A stretch of 63,957 nucleotides of DNA from Photobacterium sp. JCM 19050 (lineage in GTDB: Bacteria; Pseudomonadota; Gammaproteobacteria; Enterobacterales; Vibrionaceae). The notes under the pieces were generated by a model, which ran no database searches, was not told the DNA's origin, and saw only the letters and a list, made by a program, of their open reading frames with translations. Below are positions 48,345 through 57,664 of this stretch, in pieces. Position 1 is the first letter of the stretch; the number at the start of each line of letters is the position of its first letter. The stretch is taken from contig BAXG01000035.1 in assembly GCA_001310455.1 (NCBI GenBank), positions 1 through 63,957 of the forward strand. The letters are read 5' to 3'. The translations under genes were made by a program, and so were the position numbers.

Positions 48345-48827
48345 TTATTCGGCGATGTCGACCCATTGGCCATTGGTCAACGTCTCCAAATCAGCAGCTT
48401 TCAGTTCGAAGACCGCATTGGGTGTGCCTGCTGCTGCCCAGATTGTCGGGTATTTCTTTAGAGCCGGATCCAAAAGTGTTCGAACAGACTCTCTGTGGGC
48501 AACAGGCGGAACACCGCCAATGGCATAACCGACTTTCTCCCGAACATATTCTGCATCGGCTTTCATCAAAACAATCCCGGTCGCTTCTTCTACCTTGGTG
48601 GCACATACCCTGTTGGTACCAGATGCGACCACCAACACCGCCTCTCCGGTTTTTTTGTCTTTAAATACAAGTGATTTAGCAATTTGAGAGACTGTACAGC
48701 CAATGGCGTTAGCTGCATCTTTCGCCGTACGGGTTGAATCTGGAAGTTCCTGAACCCTGAATCCTTTTCCGTGCTCAGAGAGAAACGCCTGTACGCGTAA
48801 TGCCGATGAACTCAGTTGGTCGGACAT
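48345..48827 (-). CDS. YbaK/EbsC-family aminoacyl-tRNA deacylase
   Basis: 160 residues. VQELPDSTRTAKDAANAIGCTVSQIAKSLVFKD carries the family Lys; ASGTNRVCATKVEEATG, YAIGGVPPVAH and the C-terminal VWAAAGTPNAVFEL-type segment (IWAAAGTPNAVFELKAADL) are landmarks. Start at 48827 (MSDQLSSSAL). It is the second superfamily member in the window, after the ProX-type gene at 32.4 kb. It lies 12 bases downstream of the GFA gene region on the same strand, so it is likely in the same transcription unit upstream. Confidence 0.9.
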   Translation of the reverse strand: MSDQLSSSALRVQAFLSEHGKGFRVQELPDSTRTAKDAANAIGCTVSQIAKSLVFKDKKTGEAVLVVASGTNRVCATKVEEATGIVLMKADAEYVREKVGYAIGGVPPVAHRESVRTLLDPALKKYPTIWAAAGTPNAVFELKAADLETLTNGQWVDIAE

Positions 48828-49000
48828 ACCTACAATCCCTGTGGTCAATGGTATCTATTCTTTCGATTCAAACAGGAAACCGGCAGGAGTACAAATCACA
48901 CTGTTAAGACTGAGATGCATTTGAAGCTTGAGAAAAGAAAACAAAATGCCCGCATCGAGTTCTCGACCGGGCAAGTGCGTTGTTTATGGATTCTATATTT

Positions 49001-49909
49001 CTATTTTGCAGCCAGCAGTGCTGCGCCTCTTACTCCGCTTGAGTCGCCAAACTTAGGCTTTAATAATACCGGAGCAGGGATGACGCTTAATAGATATTCA
49101 TCTAACTTTCCAGGTAACTTTTCATATAGTTCATCCACATTAGACAGTCCACCACCAAATACAATGGCGTTGGGATTGACGATGTGAATAAATGTCACCA
49201 GTGAATAGGCTAATATATCAATAAATATATCAAATGCTTTTAATGCTTCTTCATCACCAGAACGCATGGCAGAAATAATATATTCTGATTTTCCATCTTT
49301 ACCACTGACATGCTTGTATATATTGGATAAACCTGTCCCGGAAATATACTGTTCAATACATCCCCGTGCTTCCGGTTTACACCCACAGTCAAACAACGGC
49401 AGACCATATTTTTCCGTAAACATAGCAGCTATCTGTGTGTGTCCCCACTCACCGCACTGGCCACTCATTCCTTGCACCAGCTCACCATTGTGGCAGATAC
49501 CGCCACCTACCCCGGTTCCAAGAATGGCACCAAACACAGTTTCGTAGCCGTCGGCTGCCCCACCATTGGCTTCAGAGTATGCAAAACACTTACAGTCATT
49601 ATCCAGGACAATGTTAGTACCGAGTCTTTCACTGATATCATGAACCAGACGCTTACCCGTCAGTTGTGGCAAATTCGCAGACAACAACATGCCTGAGCGG
49701 CTGTCTATTACACCACACATACTTAACCCAATGGAGCGTTGGCAATCCAATTCGCTGTCTGCATCCAACACTAAGCCAGCTAACGCATCGAGAAACGCTT
49801 CGTAACTGTCTTTCGGTGTGGACACTCTCTTTTTATAGACGACCTCGCTTTTTTGGTTAAAAACAACCAACTCGATTTTTGTTCCACCTATATCAAAACC
49901 GTAAATCAT
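49001..49909 (-). CDS. ROK-family sugar kinase (NagK-like)
   Basis: 302 residues. ATP-binding FDIGGTKIELVVF, sugar-binding NLPQLTGKRL and LDNDCKCFAYSEA, LGTGVGGGI, ROK signature GQCGEWGHTQI, and zinc-binding FDCGCKPEARGCIEQYISG. The pattern is closest to N-acetylglucosamine kinase or fructokinase. Start at 49909 (MIYGFDIGG) with GGGAG upstream is preferred over 49921. It follows a DeoR/AgaR-type regulator with TAATG context, so amino-sugar salvage is likely. Confidence 0.9.
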   Translation of the reverse strand: MIYGFDIGGTKIELVVFNQKSEVVYKKRVSTPKDSYEAFLDALAGLVLDADSELDCQRSIGLSMCGVIDSRSGMLLSANLPQLTGKRLVHDISERLGTNIVLDNDCKCFAYSEANGGAADGYETVFGAILGTGVGGGICHNGELVQGMSGQCGEWGHTQIAAMFTEKYGLPLFDCGCKPEARGCIEQYISGTGLSNIYKHVSGKDGKSEYIISAMRSGDEEALKAFDIFIDILAYSLVTFIHIVNPNAIVFGGGLSNVDELYEKLPGKLDEYLLSVIPAPVLLKPKFGDSSGVRGAALLAAK

Positions 49910-49920
49910 GCCTACTCCCA

Positions 49921-50690
49921 TTAGACAGTGATCACCTCAATCCCTTGCGCTTCAATCTTGACACGTATTTCGGTAGAAATATTATTGTCAGTTACAAGCT
50001 TGGATATCCTGGAAATATCACAAATTGAACAATAACTTCTTTTATTAAATTTTGAAGAATCGGTAACAACGATAACTTCTTTGGAAACCTTAACCATCGC
50101 CCGGTTTATTGACGCTTCATCCGTATTTGGCGTAGTAATTCCAATATCCAAATCAAATCCATCGACACCTAGAAACAGTTTGTCAAACCGATGTTCTAAA
50201 ATATAATTCTCAGCAAAAGAACCATAAGCAGAATGGGAATTAGGACGAACATTCCCTCCCACTATCATAAGGTTTACATTTTTGGCGTCCTTCAAACGGT
50301 ATGCTGACTCCAACGAGTTTGTCATTACAGCCAAATCTCTCTTGTCATCCAGCTCTCTAGAAATCAGATCAATGGTAGACCCGTTATCCAGCAACACAGC
50401 GTCGCCATCTTGGATCAGTGCTGCTGCAGCCTTTGCAAGCTTCACTTTAATATCAGTGTTGATACCCTTTTTGTCAGCCAGAGGAATATCGACAGCATTC
50501 CTCTCTGCCTCATAGACCGCTCCACCATGCAACGCACGACCAACGCGTCACTTTTCTCCAGAAAGTTCAGATCCGTCCGGATAGTGACAGAAGAGACGCC
50601 GAGTGTTTCCGACAGTTGTTCGACCTGAACAGCCCCTTCCCGCTTTAAAATTTCGAAAATTTTGTTACGTCGTACGTACGCATTCGCCAT
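49921..50690 (-). CDS. DeoR/AgaR-type transcriptional repressor (frameshifted)
   Basis: About 256 residues. N-terminal HTH: RRNKIFEILKREGAVQVEQLSETLGVSSVTIRTDLNFLEKSDALVVR. C-terminal DeoRC phosphosugar-sensing domain: DAVLLDNGSTIDLISREL, VMTNSLESAYRLKD, LMIVGGNVRPNSHSAYGSFAE, DKLFLGVDGFDLDIGITTPNTDEASINRAMV. One base is missing around 50535-50541 (RALHGGAVYEAERNAVDI restored). Start at 50690 (MANAYVRRNK). The stop overlaps the possible earlier start of the ROK kinase, so both form one unit; it probably regulates amino-sugar use. Confidence 0.9.
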
Positions 50691-50910
50691 GAAAAACCCA
50701 AAACATCCCTTTTTGTTCATTTCATATTAACATTTTAGCCTTTCGATTCTTTGAGCTGACTCGCACATCGGCAACAACAACGAAAGATATCAAAAGCTTT
50801 TTTTGCTTTTTCTTTCTTTTTGTGCCCGTTTTATATGCATGCAAATGAATTTAATTGTGGCGAATGACTGCGGATTGTTTCGGATCACAGGTACGGAAGA
50901 GCAAAACGAA

Positions 50911-50934
50911 AAAGGTGGCTATTTTCACCACCTT
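50911..50934 (-). terminator. Terminator of the second GFA gene
   Basis: AAGGTGG (50912-50918) pairs with CCACCTT (50928-50934). On the minus strand the stem is followed by a T-rich tract. Confidence 0.75.
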
Positions 50935-50960
50935 GTCTTGAGAGAGACTTAAATAGCACT

Positions 50961-51373
50961 TTACGGTTGTTTATCAAACGCCTTGACCCCTTTCGGATCT
51001 CATACCAACTCTGCTTTTCACTGACCCAAACATGTACTTGAGGTTCAAATAAATATGCAGTATCCGCTGCGATGGGTTTAAGTTTTAGCTTGATTATCGA
51101 CATATCAGAAGGACTGAAATGGTAGATTCGGTTGCCGCAGCCAGTACAGAACTTGGCTCCATTAATATTTCCGCTGTCAGCTTTCCGTCTCCATTCCCCA
51201 AGCTCACCGGAAAACTCAATGTCATTTGCATCGACCATTGCCGTTACACTGAAGGGGCTGGTAGAGAGCTTCTGGCATTCTGAACAGTGACAGGCAAACA
51301 CTTTCAGTGGCGCTGACTTCAAGACATAGCTAACCTGTCCACACTGACATGACGCTTCAATCGGAAAAGTCAT
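50961..51373 (-). CDS. GFA family protein (frameshifted end)
   Basis: About 137 residues. Cysteine pairs ASCQCGQVSYVLKS, FACHCSECQKLSTSPFSV and AKFCTGCGNRIYHF are the GFA zinc ligands. The uncorrected frame continues into GSRRLINNRKVLFKS; restoring one G in the CCCC run 50987-50990 gives YEIRKGVKAFDKQP and a stop at 50961, the usual family ending. Not related in operon to the GFA gene at 48 kb. Confidence 0.88.
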
Positions 51374-51489
51374 TTCATCCTCCTCATTTAACCGTGTTTT
51401 TCACAGAAAAATTTAACTGTCTAGTAACACGCTAAATGTGTTCCACTATCCATACAAGAAGAAAATGAAAACACTGACCAACCCCGCGG

Positions 51490-51915
51490 TTAGATTCGCT
51501 TTTTCATATGGTAGAGCAATGTGCCAATTGGCCTGTCTTCAAGCACACCATAAACCTCATAACCAAGCTTTTCATAAAACGGTTTAGCATCCATGGTTTT
51601 AAGAAATGCAATAACGGCCCCATTCTTCGCGCCATAAGATTCAGCACTTTCCACAAGCTGAGATCCCACCCCCTTCCCTCTTTCTGAATCGGCTACCCAA
51701 AGCGTGTCAATTTCCAGGCCATTCCAGTAGCAACTCGCCAACAATCCCCCAACCAGGTTGCCTTGCTCATCGTGTTTGCACACCATGAATACTTTATCTT
51801 CAGATTCCGGAAGCAAACCAGGCAGTTGACTTTCCATGTAGCCTTGCAGTGCATGGTTCAATTGTTGAATCTGGTCTGCTGGCGGTGCTTCCAATATTTT
51901 AAGATCCAAATGCAT
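51490..51915 (-). CDS. GNAT family N-acetyltransferase
   Basis: 141 residues. Acetyl-CoA motif A: LEIDTLWVADSERGKGVGSQLVESAESYG; then MDAKPFYEKLGYEVYGVLED and LLYHMKKRI. Similar to small free-living acetyltransferases of unknown substrate. It lies 13 bases downstream of another GNAT gene on the same strand, so both may be one transcript. Confidence 0.88.
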   Translation of the reverse strand: MHLDLKILEAPPADQIQQLNHALQGYMESQLPGLLPESEDKVFMVCKHDEQGNLVGGLLASCYWNGLEIDTLWVADSERGKGVGSQLVESAESYGAKNGAVIAFLKTMDAKPFYEKLGYEVYGVLEDRPIGTLLYHMKKRI

Positions 51916-51927
51916 ACTCCACTCAGG

Positions 51928-52446
51928 TTACTTGAGTTCCATTCTCATCACATGCTGTGGGCCATACTCTCCACCAAGGTAGAGAAACCCGGTGTCAGCG
52001 AAACCACCACGCTTATAGCATTTAAATGCCCCTATGTTTTTGCAGTTAACAGTAAGGTAAATCATTGGAAAGGAGGGGAAGTGCTTTTGTAAATAGCGTT
52101 TAAGCAGTCGGATAAACTCAGTCCCGATACCCTTTCCCTGAAACTTTTCATCTATGCATACTGCACGCAGTCCCAATGCTGGCCCATCACAAAAATCGTG
52201 TTGATGAAAATAAAAGGGAATCTATTTTGAAAAAGCCGACGACCTCACGGTTTACAAGGATAACGTGATGGTGGATACCTTTTTGTTCGTCAGCCAGAAA
52301 TTCTGCTGCTGTTCCCACGAAAGGGAGTTGTTCAGGAGATATTGATATATCCAGAAGGGCCGCCTTATATTCAGGCTGAAGTTTCTCAATCCAGATCACA
52401 ACGAGGTTTTCCTTAACCGGTGAATATTGGAATTCAGGCAATAATA
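51928..52446 (-). CDS. GNAT family N-acetyltransferase (frameshifted)
   Basis: About 170 residues. The N-terminal frame reads WIEKLQPEYKAALLDISISPEQLPFVGTAAEFLADEQKG and VNREVVGFFKID; the C-terminal frame reads FYFHQHDFCDGPALGLRAVCIDEKFQGKGIGTEFIRLLKRYL, GGFADTGFLYLGG. One base too many lies near 52206-52220. The exact start is uncertain: the open frame extends to 52483 but the family-like sequence begins near 52430. Motif A is DEKFQGKGIGTE. Confidence 0.8.
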
Positions 52447-52490
52447 TATTTTTTACAGAAGCCTGCCTGTGGGTGTCACTCAACCGCAGA

Positions 52491-52511
52491 GCGTGGCTGA
52501 AACAGCCACGC
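52491..52511. terminator. Symmetric hairpin
   Basis: GCGTGGCTG (52491-52499) pairs with CAGCCACGC (52503-52511) around AAA. There is no T run on either side; it follows the stop of the minus-strand gene at 52520. Confidence 0.5.
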
Positions 52512-52519
52512 TAATTACG

Positions 52520-52869
52520 TTAGTGCAAACCAAATCTGTCGCGCAATTTCTGAATTTGTGCCAATCCAGCCTGTCTTTGTTGGGGACTGAGTTTAATGTT
52601 TTGCTCTTCCCGGATTCGATCCTCAAAGGCGACCCGAGCTGGAAGGCACGTTGAGAGTAGAAGGAAGGAGGTATACACAGACTGACGAGTTTAAGCAGAG
52701 TCTGTTCCTGCACTTGATGTTTTCCCGCCGCTACCTTCACCGCATAACGCAGCGAACAGCTTTGAATAACGATCATCGAAATCGCCTTTCGTGCAGCACT
52801 TTTCAGCGGTGCCGGTGTATCAGCAGGGATGCGGCTTTGGTAATGCTGTGATTGAAACAGGTTATCCAT
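52520..52869 (-). CDS. Uncharacterised protein (frameshifted end)
   Basis: About 116 residues, family not recognised. It starts MDNLFQSQHYQSRIPADTPAP with a good upstream GGAGGA and later reads ISMIVIQSCSLRYAVKVAAGKHQVQEQTL. One base is missing near 52625-52632; the corrected frame ends AFEDRIREEQNIKLSPQQRQAGLAQIQKLRDRFGLH, a coherent amphipathic helical ending. Probably cytoplasmic and helical. Confidence 0.65.
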
Positions 52870-53107
52870 ATCGTCCTCCTGTCAACTCAATACACTGTAC
52901 ATAACCACAGCATACTGTTTACACATACAGTATGCAAGATTTCCATTTACATTTTCTCATGCCACTGTTGAACACAATGTGCGCTAAAGCATGGAGTTGA
53001 ACAAGTTCAGCAATATTTCTCGTACTGTCAGGTGGATAAAGCGCAATTCGGGGTGGTTCCCAGAATTAAGAAAGGTTAGGATCCCTTTTTTCGCCGGAGT
53101 GCATTTC

Positions 53108-53643
53108 ATGGCCCTTTCCGCCACTTTACATAAAGCCCGTCTTAACATCAGCGACATGAACAGGCACTACTACGATACCCACAGCCTGACAGTCGCTCGC
53201 CACCCTTCAGAAACTGAGCTGCGCATGATGGTGCGTCTGTTGGCCTTTATGTGCCATGCAGATCCGGATCTCAGCTTTACCAAAGGGTTGAGCACCGACG
53301 ACGAACCGGATATCTGGAACGTAGGGCCAGATGGCCGCATCATGGAATGGATTGAACTGGGTGAGCCAAGCATGAAGCGTATCAAGCAGGCACTTTCACG
53401 CAGTGAGAAAATGGTGATTTACTGTTACGGAGCCGCAGTGCCGAAGAATGGTGGAATAAGAACCGGGCCGAGATCAGTCGCCTGAACAAGGTGCATGTAT
53501 ACAACCTGCCCGAGAGCCAGGCTCAACAACTTGCAGAGATGACCGCCCGCTCGATGGACCTGTTTGCCACGATCGCAGAGTTGGAGATCCAACTTACCGA
53601 CGGTGAAAACAGTCTGGATCTAATGTTGGAAAAATGGCAATAG
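53108..53643 (+). CDS. yaeQ: YaeQ family protein (frameshifted)
   Basis: About 178 residues. MALSATLHKARLNISDMNRHYY, LTVARHPSETELRMMVRLLAF, FTKGLSTDDEPDIW, IMEWIELGEPSMKRIKQAL match E. coli YaeQ closely. One base is missing near 53431-53434; the corrected frame ends RSAEEWWNKNRAEISRLNKVHVYNLP to EKWQ with stop 53641-53643. The start at 53108 matches the E. coli start; the open frame extends upstream to 52991 without similarity. The fold is PD-(D/E)XK-like in family structures; function remains uncertain. Confidence 0.92.
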
Positions 53644-53671
53644 CCCGGCTAATTATCGGATTTATTTAAAT

Positions 53672-53696
53672 AAAAATGCCGGGACTCAACCCGGCA
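53672..53696 (-). terminator. Terminator at the rhodanese gene end
   Basis: TGCCGGG (53677-53683) pairs with CCCGGCA (53690-53696); on the minus strand TTTTTATTT follows. It overlaps the rhodanese stop and may also stop yaeQ transcripts. Confidence 0.8.
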
Positions 53697-54072
53697 TCTT
53701 TATTTTCGAACTTGCATCACTACGGCTTTTCAGCATCAACAGGTTATAACTCATCCCATTGGAGATGTTGGTGTAACCCATACCACGCAGCGTTTGTTCA
53801 GCAACGTCGGCACGCCGGCCAGAACGGCAGTAAAGCAATATCGGCGCAGATTTGTCTGCAACCACATCGCCTAGCCTGGCAATTTGCTCATAGGGAATAT
53901 TGAGTGCCTTTTCGATGTGTCCGCTGCTAAATTCTCCCGAAGTGCGCACGTCCACGATGACGCTGTCAGGATTCCCGGCCATCTGCCAAAATTCCGTTGG
54001 GGATACTTCACCGGCTTTAGCCAATGGGGAAAGCAAAAGCAATACAGAAGCTAACAACGCCAGCTTTTTCAC
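53686..54072 (-). CDS. Exported rhodanese-like protein (PspE type)
   Basis: 128 residues. The start is GTG at 54072 (VKKLALLASVLLLLSPLAKAG): AAGGAG lies 7-12 bases upstream and this start gives a clean signal peptide, unlike the ATG at 54123. Single rhodanese domain: SVIVDVRTSGEFSSGHIEKALNIPYEQI and active loop ILLYCRSGRRADVAEQTLRGMGY with the catalytic Cys. Periplasmic sulfurtransferase-like protein. Confidence 0.92.
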   Translation of the reverse strand: MKKLALLASVLLLLSPLAKAGEVSPTEFWQMAGNPDSVIVDVRTSGEFSSGHIEKALNIPYEQIARLGDVVADKSAPILLYCRSGRRADVAEQTLRGMGYTNISNGMSYNLLMLKSRSDASSKIKMPG

Positions 54073-54149
54073 TCGATACTCCTTGTTAAGCGTGCTTAAT
54101 GCAATGTCCGCGTGCGCCCGCAAAAAAAGATATCCGGACGCAGAATCGT

Positions 54150-54503
54150 TCAGGTGAACAGTTTCGCTACCGTTTCAGGTTCGAACTCTTCGCCTTCCAG
54201 TTCAGCATTCCAGTTCAGGCCAACCAGCACGCCGTCTTCCGCCAGCGTAACCAACCATTCATTAATAAACATATCGAAAGGAATTGAAACCGGTTCGAAA
54301 TCGCTCCATTCCTCTTCGCAATGCTGGCGTGCTTCCGCTTCGCTGGACCAGAACGGCATCACCTCAGCACCTTCAAATTCAGAAGAGTCCATCGACAACC
54401 AGTCGATTTCATCCTGGCACAGGCCCCAAACAAGGCCGGTTTCGCGGCTTTCTGCCACAAACTTATCGATGTTGCCCTGGAATTCGCTCACTGGCTTATT
54501 CAT
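54150..54503 (-). CDS. DUF2750 family protein
   Basis: 117 residues, acidic. TGLVWGLCQDEIDWLSMDSSEFEGAEVMPFWSSEAEARQHCEEEW and PVSIPFDMFINEWLVTLAEDGVLVGLNWN are the DUF2750 landmarks. Function unknown. Own promoter expected; 78 bases from the EamA gene end. Confidence 0.9.
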   Translation of the reverse strand: MNKPVSEFQGNIDKFVAESRETGLVWGLCQDEIDWLSMDSSEFEGAEVMPFWSSEAEARQHCEEEWSDFEPVSIPFDMFINEWLVTLAEDGVLVGLNWNAELEGEEFEPETVAKLFT

Positions 54504-54581
54504 GGTGTTATCTCTCGTTCAATAACTAAAATTCACGCGCATGGTAGCAGATTGCGACTCGTTCGGACACGGAATCCTCCG

Positions 54582-55451
54582 TTAAGTGCTGGATTTGGCT
54601 TTCATCACCAGGTAAACAGAAAGGGATGCCAGAACAAACCCCAGCAATCCGGTTAGCGCAAAGGCCTCATCGAAAAACAGCCAACCCTGAAACGCAGTGA
54701 CTGGGGGAACCAGATACATCACGGATGTTACTTTTGATGCGGCGCCTTGTTTGATCATATAAAGGAGCAAAAGAACCGCTACGCCCGAGAGAATCACTAC
54801 GGACCATGCCAGTGCGAGAATAAACGTCCCCGACCACTCTACTGATAACCCTTCGTTCAATAGCGCAACCGGAAACAGAACCACTGCGGACGCGACATAT
54901 TGCCAAAATGCGCAGCCAACCAAATCTATGCCCTGACAGAATTTCTTCTGGTAAAGCGTTCCGATGGTAATGCAGGCCAATGCACTTAATACAAATACAT
55001 ACGCCCAAGTTTTATCTGTACCCGGCGGCCACGTCATTTTACCCTGCACCACCAACGCAACACCGACTACACCAATCACCAGGCCGAGCCATTGAGATTT
55101 TTTCAGTCGCTCATCGGTCATTGTTACCAGAATAACCGCGGTCACCAAAGGCTGAGTGCCAACAATCAGGGAAGAAAGGCCGGTAGGCATACCAACATTG
55201 ATGGCTGCAAATACGCCACCGAGGTATCCAGCGTGGATAAGCAGGCCGGAAACCATGGCGTGGAACGCTTGCCTGCCGGTTGGATAGGACGACTTCAACA
55301 GAGCAATAAGCAGGATAAACATCAAGATGTTAAAAACCATCCGGACGAACAGGAATGTCGCCGGCCCGGCGTAAGGCAAACCAAACTTCGCCCCGATAAA
55401 CCCCGTACTCCATAAGAGGACAAAGAAAAACGGTGCCCATGTTTTTAACAT
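54582..55451 (-). CDS. EamA/DMT superfamily exporter
   Basis: 289 residues, ten TM helices in two EamA repeats (FFFVLLWSTGFIGAKFGLPYAGPATFLFVRM; WQYVASAVVLFPVALL to VMYLVPPVTAFQGWLFFDEAF). Intact, unlike the EamA gene at 30 kb. Substrate unknown. Confidence 0.92.
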   Translation of the reverse strand: MLKTWAPFFFVLLWSTGFIGAKFGLPYAGPATFLFVRMVFNILMFILLIALLKSSYPTGRQAFHAMVSGLLIHAGYLGGVFAAINVGMPTGLSSLIVGTQPLVTAVILVTMTDERLKKSQWLGLVIGVVGVALVVQGKMTWPPGTDKTWAYVFVLSALACITIGTLYQKKFCQGIDLVGCAFWQYVASAVVLFPVALLNEGLSVEWSGTFILALAWSVVILSGVAVLLLLYMIKQGAASKVTSVMYLVPPVTAFQGWLFFDEAFALTGLLGFVLASLSVYLVMKAKSST

Positions 55452-55588
55452 CAGAGTTCCTTCTCGTGTAACAAAAACAGCGTATTACATCGAAGAGTAA
55501 CAGGTTTCCCTTTACCCCACACAGATGAAATACATTCACAAATACTTAATTAGTGATAACTTAACGATAAACCAAGGAGTCAACCGGT

Positions 55589-56230
55589 ATGTCTGGATAT
55601 CATTCTCCGAGCTGCAACTCACCCGTGATGAGTGAAGATGCCTACCCTATATTCGAAGCGTTTGTGGTGACACACACCCGCCCGGGAGCGTTGGCACTGG
55701 ATATAGGCTGCGGGCAAGGAAAGGTTGCGTTAATGCTGGCCCGCCACGGATACGCAGTTGTTGCTGTTGACCACTCCGCTACGGCGGTTGAGCAAATCAC
55801 CAGACAAATTCAGGAAGAAGGTATCTGCATTGACGCTCTCGTTGCCGATTATTTCGATTTTGAGCCTCAGGGCGAGTTTGACATTATCGTGCTGGATACC
55901 CTGTTCTATCTCCACAAGAATGACCGAAAGGGTGAAATCGCATTCCTGAATCGCCTGAGCAACCATCTTTCTGAAACCGGCTATCTTTGTTTTTTTGTTC
56001 ACCGCACTCCCGATACAACATCAGCAATCCGGGAATGGCTTAACGCGCGTAGCAATCATTTATCACCGGTCCTTGAACAAGAGATGAGAATGGGAGCACG
56101 TAACAGCGACGATGATATCCAGCCAACAGCCCAAATGTTGATGTTGGTACTGCAGGTTGTTTCCCCCCGTGGAAGGATGCCATCACCAACAATATCCCCA
56201 CCTTCGGAATTTCACTTTCCACTTTTATAG
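55589..56230 (+). CDS. SAM-dependent methyltransferase (TehB-like)
   Basis: Up to 213 residues. GALALDIGCGQGKVALMLARHGYAVVAVDHSATAV is motif I plus the Asp of motif II; FDIIVLDTLFYLHK and LSETGYLCFFVHRTPD follow. The last 35 residues (SPRGRMPSPTISPPSEF) look unlike a methyltransferase and may follow a missed frameshift near 56160. Preceded by AAGGAG. Substrate unknown. Confidence 0.85.
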   Translation: MSGYHSPSCNSPVMSEDAYPIFEAFVVTHTRPGALALDIGCGQGKVALMLARHGYAVVAVDHSATAVEQITRQIQEEGICIDALVADYFDFEPQGEFDIIVLDTLFYLHKNDRKGEIAFLNRLSNHLSETGYLCFFVHRTPDTTSAIREWLNARSNHLSPVLEQEMRMGARNSDDDIQPTAQMLMLVLQVVSPRGRMPSPTISPPSEFHFPLL

Positions 56231-56329
56231 CTTGCCGGAACTATACATCGCAAAAACAAATGGTTAACCGGACAAATATGATTAAAAAGCAGCCACCTAG
56301 TGAAAACACCAACTCCATTGCAGAATAAA

Positions 56330-56345
56330 TGAGATTTTAATCACT
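56330..56345 (+). promoter_or_regulatory. CRP-like site upstream of nupC
   Basis: TGAGA-ttttaa-TCACT resembles the CRP box TGTGA-N6-TCACA, 72 bases before the nupC start; TGTGAT and ATCACA half-sites follow at 56352 and 56373. CRP/CytR control of nupC is known in E. coli. Confidence 0.5.
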
Positions 56346-56416
56346 TTTTTATGTGATAAAGCGTAGATAATTCATCACAACTTTGAATGTAATCGCTATC
56401 AGGAATCACTCTCCCC

Positions 56417-57607
56417 ATGTCTTACTTACACTTTGTTTTGGGCCTGGTTGTTATCGCCGCATTGGCGTTACTGGCAAGCAAAGACCGAAAGAGCATTAGA
56501 ATTCGCTATATCGTTCAGTTACTGGTTATTGAGTTGGGTATTGCGTGGTTCCTTCTGAACTCAACCGCCGGTACCGGTGTTGTTACTGAGTTTGCCAATG
56601 CTTTTGATGGTTTGATGGCATACGCCTCAGAAGGTACCAACTTTGTATTCGGCGGTTTACTTAATAACAGCCAGTTCAGCTTCTTCCTTCAGGTTTTGAT
56701 GCCAATCGTGTTCATCTCCGCACTGATTGGTATTTTGCAACATATTCGTGTGTTGCCTGTTGTTATCCAGTGTATCGGCTTCCTGCTTTCTAAAGTGAAT
56801 GGCATGGGTAAGCTTGAGTCTTTCAATGCAATCAGCGCGCTGATGGTTGGCCAGTCTGAGAACTTTATTACCTACAAAGATATTCTCGGTAAGATGTCAG
56901 AACGCCGGATGTACACCCTGGCAGCGACTGCCATGTCAACCGTATCGATGTCTATCGTGGGTTCTTACATGCAGTTGATTGATCCTAAATATGTGGTCGC
57001 CGCGCTTATCCTGAACATGTTCAGCACTTTCATCATCCTCTCCATCATCAACCCTTACGACCATGAAGCTGAGGTGAATTTTGATGAACTGATGAACACC
57101 GACAGTGTTGAAAAGCTGACTTTCTTTGAAATGCTGGGCGAGTACATCATCACCGGTTTTAAAGTGGCAGTGATCGTCGCCGCAATGCTCGTAGGTTTTA
57201 TTGCTCTGATTGCGATGATCAACAAAGGATGTAGCGCAACATTCGGTATCAGCTTCCAGGATATGATCGGCTATGTCTTTTACCCAATCGCATGGCTGAT
57301 GGGCGTACCTGCAAGTGAGGCACTGCAAGCAGGCAGCATCATGGCAACTAAGCTGGTAGCGAATGAGTTTGTTGCCATGATGTCCCTGAAAGACCAATTG
57401 GCTACCCTGACACCGCACACAGTCGGTATCATCTCCATCTTCTTGGTCTCTTTTGCCAATTTCAGTTCAATCGGTATTATTGCCGGTGCAGTGAAGGGCG
57501 TAAACGAAGAGAAAGGCAATATGGTGGCGCGTTTCGGCCTGCGACTACTGTACGGCTCTACCCTGGTCAGCGTATTGTCTGCAATGATCGCGAGCATCAT
57601 GATCTAA
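56417..57607 (+). CDS. nupC: NupC-type concentrative nucleoside transporter
   Basis: 396 residues, very similar to E. coli NupC over its whole length: [94 protein letters not shown] and [18 protein letters not shown] family Na+ or H+/nucleoside symporter in the inner membrane. The substrate-binding QSEN and NEFVA motifs are intact. Confidence 0.96.
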   Translation: MSYLHFVLGLVVIAALALLASKDRKSIRIRYIVQLLVIELGIAWFLLNSTAGTGVVTEFANAFDGLMAYASEGTNFVFGGLLNNSQFSFFLQVLMPIVFISALIGILQHIRVLPVVIQCIGFLLSKVNGMGKLESFNAISALMVGQSENFITYKDILGKMSERRMYTLAATAMSTVSMSIVGSYMQLIDPKYVVAALILNMFSTFIILSIINPYDHEAEVNFDELMNTDSVEKLTFFEMLGEYIITGFKVAVIVAAMLVGFIALIAMINKGCSATFGISFQDMIGYVFYPIAWLMGVPASEALQAGSIMATKLVANEFVAMMSLKDQLATLTPHTVGIISIFLVSFANFSSIGIIAGAVKGVNEEKGNMVARFGLRLLYGSTLVSVLSAMIASIMI

Positions 57608-57616
57608 ACGGGTGGT

Positions 57617-57653
57617 CCCCGGTTTCAGGTCAAAGCTGTTGACCTTACCGGGG
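57617..57653 (+). terminator. Hairpin after nupC
   Basis: CCCCGGT (57617-57623) pairs with ACCGGGG (57647-57653) and, inside, GGTCAA (57628-57633) with TTGACC (57639-57644). No T run follows, so it may attenuate rather than end transcription into the GntR gene. Confidence 0.6.
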
Positions 57654-57664
57654 GCTCTGGCAAG

